NCBI GenBank assembly: GCA_025965795.1
Contig: JAOPWH010000256.1
Location: 54,459-118,458, forward strand
Length of the DNA stretch: 64,000 nucleotides
Origin: Blastococcus sp.
Lineage (GTDB): Bacteria > Actinomycetota > Actinomycetes > Mycobacteriales > Geodermatophilaceae
Direction of reading: 5' to 3'
Shown here: positions 58,348 through 64,000 of the stretch, one piece after another
How the letters are laid out: the number at the start of each line of letters is the position of its first letter
Position numbering within the stretch: the first letter of the stretch is position 1
Notes under the pieces: generated by a model
What the model saw: the letters and a program-made list of their open reading frames with translations, nothing else
What the model was told of the DNA's origin: nothing
Databases searched by the model: none
Program-made: the position numbers and the translations under genes

Positions 58348-58929
58348 TCAGGCGGACAGGCAGCGCTCCGCACACTCGGTGAGCAGCGCGCCGAGCTCCT
58401 CGCGGGGCAGGCCGGCGTTCCAGGTCACCGCCGACTGGATGGCCCCGATGGCCGCGTGCACGCGGCCCCGGGCCGCGGCGTCGGACAGCTCCGGCCGCAG
58501 CTCCCGGAGCGTGTGCACCCACTCCTCGACGTAGTGCCGTTGCATGCGGCGCAGTCGGCGCTGGTCGCCATCGGGCAGCGTGTGCACTTCCCGCTGGTAC
58601 AGCCGGAGGAGGAGACCGTCGTCGACGGCGAAGGACACCTGGCCGCGGACGAGCTCGGCCAGGACCTCGGGATCCGCTCGGCCGGAGCCGACGGCGTCCC
58701 CGGCCGATCGGAGCAGCCGCTCCATGACCTCCTCCAGCAGCGCCAGCAGCACCGCCGACTTGCTCTCGAAGTGCCGGTACACACCTGAGCCGACGATGCC
58801 TGCCGCGCCGCCGATGTCGGCCATGCTCACTGCGTGGTAGCCACGCTCGGCCAGCAGGGCGACCGCCGCCCGCAGGATGCGGTCACGGCGGTCCGGATCC
58901 CGGGTGCGCGCGGTCTCGGGCGCCGACAT
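58348..58929 (-). CDS. TetR-family transcriptional regulator
   Basis: 193-residue repressor with an N-terminal TetR HTH (RILRAAVALLAERGYHAVSM then DIGGAAGIVGSGVYRHFESKS) and a helical ligand domain. The ATG overlaps the AtuA stop (TGATG), so it is made together with the catabolic enzymes. The likely effector is an acyl-CoA or related intermediate; the likely target is this operon. No operator was identified because the operon promoter lies beyond the window. Confidence 0.92.
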   Translation of the reverse strand: MSAPETARTRDPDRRDRILRAAVALLAERGYHAVSMADIGGAAGIVGSGVYRHFESKSAVLLALLEEVMERLLRSAGDAVGSGRADPEVLAELVRGQVSFAVDDGLLLRLYQREVHTLPDGDQRRLRRMQRHYVEEWVHTLRELRPELSDAAARGRVHAAIGAIQSAVTWNAGLPREELGALLTECAERCLSA

Positions 58930-60689
58930 CAGGGCACCAGCTCCGCCGGGACGTCGACCAGCCGGGACCGCAGGTACTCCCCCAGCCCCTTGGCCTGCGG
59001 ATCCGGCCGCGTGCTCGAGGCGACCCCCTCCCCCAGCAGCCCGACGACGACCACGTTGACGGCCCGGAGGTTGGGCAGCAGATGCACCCGGACGTCGAGT
59101 CCGGCGGCCTCGGGGAGCAGCTCGCGCACCCGGTCGGGGGTGAGCTCGGCGGCCAGCCAGGCGTAGCCCTCGTCGCTGCGCGCCCAGAGGCCGATGTTGG
59201 CGTTGCCGCCCTTGTCGCCGGAGCGGGCCCCGGCGACGGCGCCGAGTGGCAGCCGGCGCCGCTCCCCCGCGGGATACGTCGGGAGCCCCGGGGAGGGGGA
59301 CTCCGGCCGGGGCGCCGCGGCGGTGGTGTGCGGCACCGCCCGGCTGGTGCCGTCGGGCAGGTGGACGACCTGCTCCACCACCTCGGCCGGCACCAGCGCC
59401 GGCCAGTACACGCCGTAGGCGCTCTCGGACGTCGGCGGCGTCGTGGTGTGGAACCCGGCGTAGCCACCCAGGGCCAGGGCCATCGTCGCGTCGGAGAACC
59501 GCCGGCCGACGAGTGCGGGGTCGCCGTCCTTGACCGTGATCCGTAGGTGCGCGGTCGCCTGCTCGTTGCTGGGCGCGTCCGGGGTGTCGAAGCGCAGCAG
59601 CCGGACATCGGTCTCGGCGAAGGACCCCCGCCCGCCGAGCAGGCCGAACAGCAGCTCCTCCGCCCAGGCGGCCTTCGCCTCGATGTCGAGGCCGGTGAGC
59701 ACCAGCGTCATCGTGTTGCGGTAGCCGCCGAGCTGGTTGAGGGCGACCTTGAGCGTCGACGGCGGCGGGGTGCCACGAGTGCCGGAGATCCGGACCCGGT
59801 CGGGCGCCTCCTGGGTCAGCTCGACGGTGTCGAAGGAGGCCACCACGTCGGGGTTGAGATAGGCGGGTTCCGCGATCTCGTAGAGCAGCTGGGACGTGAC
59901 GGTGCCGACCGACACCACGCCTCCGGTGCCGGGGTGCTTGGTGATCACGCTGCTGCCGTCGGCGGCGACCTCGGCCAGGGGAAAACCGGGGTACCGCCGG
60001 TCGACGATCTCGTCCAGGAACGCGTAGTTGCCGCCGCAGGCCTGTGGCCCGCACTCGATGACGTGCCCCGCGGCGACCGCCCCGGCGAGGGCGTCCCAGT
60101 CGGTGCGCTCCCAGCCGTGCCACCACGCGGCCGGACCGACCACCAGGGACGCGTCGGTCACCCGGGGGCAGACGACGACGTCGGCACCGGCCTCCAGGGC
60201 CGCGGCGATGCCCCAGCCGCCGAGATAGGCATTGGCCGACACGGCAGGGACGCCGGCCTCGGCGAGCGGCCGTCCGGTGTCGAGGTGGGCGAGGTCGATC
60301 CCCGCCGCCTGCAGCTCCGGGATCCGGTCCAGCAGGTCGTCGCCGGTGATCGCGGCGACCCGCGGCGCCAGGCCCAGCCGACCGGCGAGGGCCGTCACCT
60401 CGGCGGCGAGGCCGGTGGGGTTCAGACCGCCCGCGTTCACCACGATCTTGATGCCCCGGTCGAGGCAGGTGCCCAGGACCTCCTCGAGCTGCGTCAGGAA
60501 GGTGCGGGCGTACCCGGCGGTGGGATTCTTCTGCCGCGCCTTCCAGAGGATCAGCATGGTCAGCTCGGCGAGGTAGTCGCCGGTGAGCACGTCGATCGGA
60601 CCGCCCTCGACCATCTCGCGGGCGGCCGCGAGCCGGTCGCCGTAGAAGCCGGAGCAGTTGGCGATGCGCACCGGGCGGCGGACGGTCAC
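58929..60689 (-). CDS. AtuA-family (DUF1446) protein
   Basis: 586-residue protein of the acyclic terpene utilization AtuA family. Visible pattern: VRIANCSGFYGDRLAAAREM, GDYLAELTMLILWKARQKN, NAGGLNPTGLA, GADVVVCPRVTDASLVVGPA and the C-terminal GARSGDKGGNANIGLWAR. AtuA is required for degradation of citronellol/geraniol-type compounds in Pseudomonas, where the reaction is still unclear; related proteins occur in actinobacterial acyl-CoA operons. GTG 60689 overlaps the stop of the TIGR03084 gene (GTGA). Length is normal for the family. Confidence 0.9.
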   Translation of the reverse strand: MTVRRPVRIANCSGFYGDRLAAAREMVEGGPIDVLTGDYLAELTMLILWKARQKNPTAGYARTFLTQLEEVLGTCLDRGIKIVVNAGGLNPTGLAAEVTALAGRLGLAPRVAAITGDDLLDRIPELQAAGIDLAHLDTGRPLAEAGVPAVSANAYLGGWGIAAALEAGADVVVCPRVTDASLVVGPAAWWHGWERTDWDALAGAVAAGHVIECGPQACGGNYAFLDEIVDRRYPGFPLAEVAADGSSVITKHPGTGGVVSVGTVTSQLLYEIAEPAYLNPDVVASFDTVELTQEAPDRVRISGTRGTPPPSTLKVALNQLGGYRNTMTLVLTGLDIEAKAAWAEELLFGLLGGRGSFAETDVRLLRFDTPDAPSNEQATAHLRITVKDGDPALVGRRFSDATMALALGGYAGFHTTTPPTSESAYGVYWPALVPAEVVEQVVHLPDGTSRAVPHTTAAAPRPESPSPGLPTYPAGERRRLPLGAVAGARSGDKGGNANIGLWARSDEGYAWLAAELTPDRVRELLPEAAGLDVRVHLLPNLRAVNVVVVGLLGEGVASSTRPDPQAKGLGEYLRSRLVDVPAELVP

Positions 60690-61489
60690 CGGGCGGCCTC
60701 CGTCGACACGGGCGGCCGGCCGGGACCGGGGGCGCCGGCGAAGGCCTGGGCCAGGTCGAGCCAGGCGTCCGCTACCGGCCCCTGGGCGACGAGGGTCGTC
60801 GCGCTGCGGTGCCGGCGCTGGGTGACCAGGAGGCAGAAGTCGAGGGCGCTGCCGGTCACCCGGTCGCCGGCGTCATCGGGGCCCCAGGTCCAGAGCTCTC
60901 CGCCAGGCCCTTCGAGCTCCACACGCACCGGGGTCTCCGGCACCGGACGGCCGCGCAGCCCGAAGCTCCAGCCGAGCGTCCGGACGCCGAGGTGGGCCAC
61001 GTGCCGGAGCCGGGCGGTGGGCCGGCGAACCAGGCCGAGGGCGTCGAACACGTCCTGGCCGTGGGCCCAGGTCTCCATCAGCCGGGCGGTGACGGAGGAG
61101 GCCGCACTCATCGGCGGGCCGTACCAGGGCAGCGCGGTCGCCGGGTCCAGGGCGCCGAAGACGGTCAGGTACTCGCGCCGGGCGCGCTGGAGCCAGGCGA
61201 ACACCTCGGCTCCGGACCGGTCGCGGAAGCGCTCGGCCACCCGGTCGGGGAAGTCCGAGCCCTCGGCGGTCAGCTGCCCGGCCTCCGCGCGGAACCGGTC
61301 GGGGTCGGTCGCCGAGAGGGTGGCCGTCTCGTCGAAGTAGGCGAGGTGCGTGACCTGGTCCCGCACGGTCCAGCCGGCTGCGGGCGTGTCGCGGCGCCAG
61401 TCGGTCTCGGCCAGCACGGAGAGCACCTCGTACAGCACGGCCGACTCCGCGGCGAGGTCGGCGGTCAGGGCGCCCATGTCGACGGCCAT
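60686..61489 (-). CDS. TIGR03084-family metal-binding protein (mycothiol maleylpyruvate isomerase-like)
   Basis: 267-residue protein of the DinB/MDMPI superfamily. The N-terminal four-helix part has the metal-binding pattern GWTVRDQVTHLAYFDETA and a second set in WAHGQDVFDAL; the C-terminal part has the RVELEGPGGELWTWG domain. TIGR03084 members are common in actinobacteria and often lie with AtuA and enoyl-CoA hydratase genes, as here. Role unknown. The ATG at 61489 overlaps the hydratase stop; ATG 61477 is a second in-frame choice. Confidence 0.87.
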   Translation of the reverse strand: MAVDMGALTADLAAESAVLYEVLSVLAETDWRRDTPAAGWTVRDQVTHLAYFDETATLSATDPDRFRAEAGQLTAEGSDFPDRVAERFRDRSGAEVFAWLQRARREYLTVFGALDPATALPWYGPPMSAASSVTARLMETWAHGQDVFDALGLVRRPTARLRHVAHLGVRTLGWSFGLRGRPVPETPVRVELEGPGGELWTWGPDDAGDRVTGSALDFCLLVTQRRHRSATTLVAQGPVADAWLDLAQAFAGAPGPGRPPVSTEAAR

Positions 61490-62265
61490 CAGCGGCCCTG
61501 CCAGACGGGCCGGCGCTTGTCGCGGAAGGCCGCGGGGCCCTCCTGCGCATCGCGGCTGCGGTAGACCGGCTCCCAGAGGGCTTCGGCCGCCTCGAACGCC
61601 TCCGCCAGCGGCAGCCGCGCCACCAGCCCGACCGTCGCCTTCGCGGCACGCACCGAGAGCGGTGCGTTGGCCGCGATCCGCTCCCCCAGCTCCTGCGCCG
61701 CTGCCCGGAGACCGGCCGGAGGCACCACCTCGTTGACCAACCCCACCTCGTAGGCCCGCCGGGCGTCGATCGGCTCTCCGGTGACCAGCAGCTGCATGGC
61801 GATCCGCGGTGGCACCAGCAGCGGGAGCGGCGCCGCCCAGGGCGAACCCCGGCCGATACGCGCCTCGGTCACCGCGAAGCGGGCTGTCTCGGCGGCGACC
61901 ACCAGGTCGCAGTTCTGGGCGAGCAGGAACCCGCCGCCGTAGGCGATGCCGTTCACCGCGGCGATCGTCGGCTTGTCGACGGCGATGTTCCGGCCGAACT
62001 GCGGCAGGAAGTCCGGCGGCGGCACGGTGAGCGCGCCGTCGGCCATCTCGCGCAGGTCTCCCCCGGCGCAGAACGCCCTGTCCCCCGCCCCGGTCAGCAC
62101 GAGCACGGCGGCGGCGTCGTCGTCGTTGAACCGCCGGACGCCGGCCCACAGCCCGTCACGGACCTCGGCCGACAGCGCGTTGCGCGCCTCCGGCCGGTCG
62201 ATGGTCAGCCAGGCGACCCGGTCGAGGACCTCGTACCGGACGACGTCGGTTCCCGGCGTGCTCAT
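61489..62265 (-). CDS. Enoyl-CoA hydratase/isomerase family protein
   Basis: 258-residue crotonase-fold protein. The oxyanion hole region FCAGGDLREMADG and AAVNGIAYGGGFLLAQNCDLV are typical, with FAVTEARIGRGSPWAAPL where the second catalytic Glu usually lies. In terpene and leucine-type pathways it hydrates the unsaturated dicarboxyl-CoA after carboxylation. The ATG overlaps the stop of the carboxylase gene (ATGA), and the stop overlaps the next gene. Substrate inferred from neighbours. Confidence 0.9.
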   Translation of the reverse strand: MSTPGTDVVRYEVLDRVAWLTIDRPEARNALSAEVRDGLWAGVRRFNDDDAAAVLVLTGAGDRAFCAGGDLREMADGALTVPPPDFLPQFGRNIAVDKPTIAAVNGIAYGGGFLLAQNCDLVVAAETARFAVTEARIGRGSPWAAPLPLLVPPRIAMQLLVTGEPIDARRAYEVGLVNEVVPPAGLRAAAQELGERIAANAPLSVRAAKATVGLVARLPLAEAFEAAEALWEPVYRSRDAQEGPAAFRDKRRPVWQGR

Positions 62266-64000
62266 GCGACGTCCTCTGCCCGGTCCTCGGCCGGGGAGAC
62301 CACCGCGAGCACCTCGCCGGTCTCGACGGTGCCGCCCACGACCGCGTGCAGCGACGCGAGGACACCGGCGTGCGGGGCGCGCACCACGTGTTCCATCTTC
62401 ATGGCCTCGAGGACGACGACGACCGTGCCGGCCGCCACCTCCTGCCCCTCGGCCACCTCGACGCGCACCACCGTGCCGGGCATCGGCGCGTGCAACGATC
62501 CGGCGTCCTCCTCGGCCAGCGGCTCGGGAAAGCGCTCGACCTCGACCAGCGACGTCGAGCCGAGCGGGCTGTCGAGGAACACGACGTCCCCCACCCTGTG
62601 CACCGCGACGGTCCGGCGGATGCCGTCCACGGTCAGCGTCACCCGGTCGGCCGCCAGGTCGCCGGCCGCCACCTCGAGCCGGGTGCCGTCGACCGTGGCG
62701 CGCAGACCGTCCCGGCCGAATCGGTAACCCACCTCGACCCGGCGTCCGTCGAGGGTGAACGACGCGGTCTGGTCGGCATTGGGCACGTTGCGCCATCCGC
62801 TGGGGACCGGCTGTTGCACCTTCGCCGCGGACCGGCGCACCACCGACGCGGCCAGGGCGGCGGCCAGGCCGTGCACCCGCAGCGCGGTGTCCGCGGCGTC
62901 GTTCCGGCACAGCTCCGCGGGGTCGTGCCGGGCGAGGTAGCCGGTGTCGATGGCGCCCCGGCGGAACTCCTCCTCGCGGAGGATGGCGACCAGCAGGTCG
63001 CGGTTGGTGGTCACGCCGTGCACCCGCGTCTCGGTCAGCGCACGCGCCAGCCGCCGGCAGGCCTCGTCCCGCGTGGCGCCGTAGGCGATGACCTTGGCCA
63101 GCATCGGGTCGTAGTGCACGCCCACCACCGAGCCGGCGGTCACCCCCGAGTCCACCCGGATGCCCGGCAACGCTGGTACCTCGAAGCGGTGCACGGTGCC
63201 GGTGGCCGGCAGGAAGCCGGCCGGCACGTCCTCTGCGTACAGCCGCACCTCGACGGCATGCCCGGTGATTCTCGCGCCGGTCACCTCGTCGGGCAGCGGC
63301 TCGCCCTCGGCGACCTGCAGCTGGACCCGCACGAGGTCCAGGCCGGTGATGGCCTCGGTGACCGGGTGCTCCACCTGCAGCCGGGTGTTGACCTCGAGGA
63401 AGAAGAACCGTCCGTCGGGGCTGAGGACGAACTCGACGGTGCCGGCGCCCACGTAGCCGATCGCCTTCGCCGCCGCCACGGCGGCCGCGCCGAGCTCGGC
63501 GCGCAGTTCCGGGGAGACCGCCGGTGACGGCGCCTCCTCGATGATCTTCTGATAACGCCGCTGGATGGAGCACTCGCGCTCGAACAGGTGCACCACGGTG
63601 CCGGAGGTGTCGCCGACGATCTGCACCTCGACGTGCCGCGGCCGCTCGACGAAGCGCTCGAGGAACACGGTGCCGTCGCTGAACGCGGACGCCGCCTCCC
63701 GGCGCGCGCCGGCCACGGCGTCGCCGAGCTCGTCCACCCCGTGCACGATCCGCATGCCCCGCCCGCCGCCGCCGTAGGCGGCCTTGACCAGCACCGGATA
63801 GCCGATCTCGGTCGCCGCCGCGGTCAGCGCCGGCAGGTCCAGCTCGTCGGCCGCGCCGACCACCGCGCCGGGCAGGACGGGGACGCCCGCCGCGGCCATC
63901 AGCTCCTTGGCGGCCGTCTTGGACCCCATCGCGTCGATCGCCTCGGGAGACGGCCCGACGAAGACCAGCCCGGCCTCGGCGCAGGCGCGGGCGAAGCCGG
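62262..64000 (-). CDS. Acyl-CoA carboxylase biotin carboxylase/carrier subunit (5' end beyond window)
   Basis: Alpha subunit of a methylcrotonyl- or geranyl-CoA-type carboxylase. Visible from the biotin carboxylase interior (GFARACAEAGLVFVGPSPE at the window edge) onward: ATP-grasp YGGGGRGMRIVHG, EVNTRLQVEHPVTEAI, biotin attachment LEAMKMEHVVRAPH and the carrier C-terminus. The frame is open to base 64000, so the start lies outside. It is followed by an enoyl-CoA hydratase overlapping it, a TIGR03084 protein and AtuA. A matching beta subunit is not in the window and should lie upstream. Geranyl-CoA rather than methylcrotonyl-CoA is suggested by AtuA, but not proven. Confidence 0.92.
   Translation of the reverse strand, partial: GFARACAEAGLVFVGPSPEAIDAMGSKTAAKELMAAAGVPVLPGAVVGAADELDLPALTAAATEIGYPVLVKAAYGGGGRGMRIVHGVDELGDAVAGARREAASAFSDGTVFLERFVERPRHVEVQIVGDTSGTVVHLFERECSIQRRYQKIIEEAPSPAVSPELRAELGAAAVAAAKAIGYVGAGTVEFVLSPDGRFFFLEVNTRLQVEHPVTEAITGLDLVRVQLQVAEGEPLPDEVTGARITGHAVEVRLYAEDVPAGFLPATGTVHRFEVPALPGIRVDSGVTAGSVVGVHYDPMLAKVIAYGATRDEACRRLARALTETRVHGVTTNRDLLVAILREEEFRRGAIDTGYLARHDPAELCRNDAADTALRVHGLAAALAASVVRRSAAKVQQPVPSGWRNVPNADQTASFTLDGRRVEVGYRFGRDGLRATVDGTRLEVAAGDLAADRVTLTVDGIRRTVAVHRVGDVVFLDSPLGSTSLVEVERFPEPLAEEDAGSLHAPMPGTVVRVEVAEGQEVAAGTVVVVLEAMKMEHVVRAPHAGVLASLHAVVGGTVETGEVLAVVSPAEDRAEDVA

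Noticed and set aside
1-64000. tRNA, rRNA, CRISPR array, transposase, integrase or prophage
   Set aside because: I looked for cloverleaf tails, regularly spaced repeats and DDE or recombinase motifs on both strands and saw none that I could support.

Overview
The window is very GC-rich, densely packed actinobacterial chromosome. GTG and TTG starts are common, genes often overlap by 1-8 bases, and third codon positions are nearly all G or C. Mycothiol-type proteins, GAF-ANTAR proteins, an ECF42-type sigma factor, a Wag31/DivIVA-like protein and a propane-monooxygenase-type accessory operon fit a soil or rock actinobacterium. I lean towards Geodermatophilaceae (Blastococcus, Geodermatophilus, Modestobacter), but that is inference. 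I found no rRNA, tRNA, CRISPR array, transposase or prophage, so this looks like ordinary chromosome with several accessory catabolic blocks.

Layout. 0-6.4 kb: a gamma-glutamylation amine-catabolism cluster (C26 amidase, APC permease, glutamine-synthetase-like ligase, aldehyde dehydrogenase, SDR) with a TMEM175-like gene that has lost its second membrane segment sitting antisense inside it. 6.5-14.6 kb, minus strand: a secreted protein, a GNAT acetyltransferase, a giant single-chain biotin-dependent carboxylase of eukaryotic ACC layout, and a luciferase-like oxidoreductase. 14.8-21.6 kb: an RsbW-like ATPase with two GAF-ANTAR antiterminators, an ATP-dependent DNA ligase, an SGNH hydrolase, a YihY membrane protein and an alpha/beta hydrolase. 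21.7-26.5 kb: a c-di-AMP (ydaO) riboswitch controlling an NlpC/P60 cell-wall hydrolase, then two different flavohemoglobins, the second overlapping a DivIVA-like gene. 26.5-31.4 kb: YchJ, Mug, malate:quinone oxidoreductase, a hydrolase and an MFS exporter.

31.4-35.3 kb, minus strand: a poorly characterised cluster built on an 876-residue Asp-box propeller protein without a signal peptide. Its C-terminal ~80-residue domain is repeated as a stand-alone gene directly downstream. 35.8-42.7 kb: tryptophan 2,3-dioxygenase, a DUF1348 protein, and a five-gene operon headed by amidohydrolase, DUF59 and alcohol dehydrogenase genes. That trio normally follows propane/acetone monooxygenase genes, but no monooxygenase is present here; a divergent AcoR/MimR-like activator faces it. 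42.8-47.4 kb: a peptidoglycan-binding protein, a PKD lipoprotein and a large secreted metalloprotease.

47.8-52 kb: a broken TMEM175 gene, an ECF42 sigma factor with its YCII partner, an XRE regulator with a membrane protein, and a patatin with altered motifs. 52.2-56.4 kb: a three-subunit molybdenum hydroxylase and a divergent cupin. 56.4-56.7 kb: a decayed partial copy of the DUF1348 gene. 56.7-64 kb: a tightly coupled acyl-CoA operon (carboxylase alpha, enoyl-CoA hydratase, TIGR03084, AtuA, TetR, acyl-CoA synthetase) running off the right edge. Lineage and substrates are inferred; families and motifs are read from the sequence.
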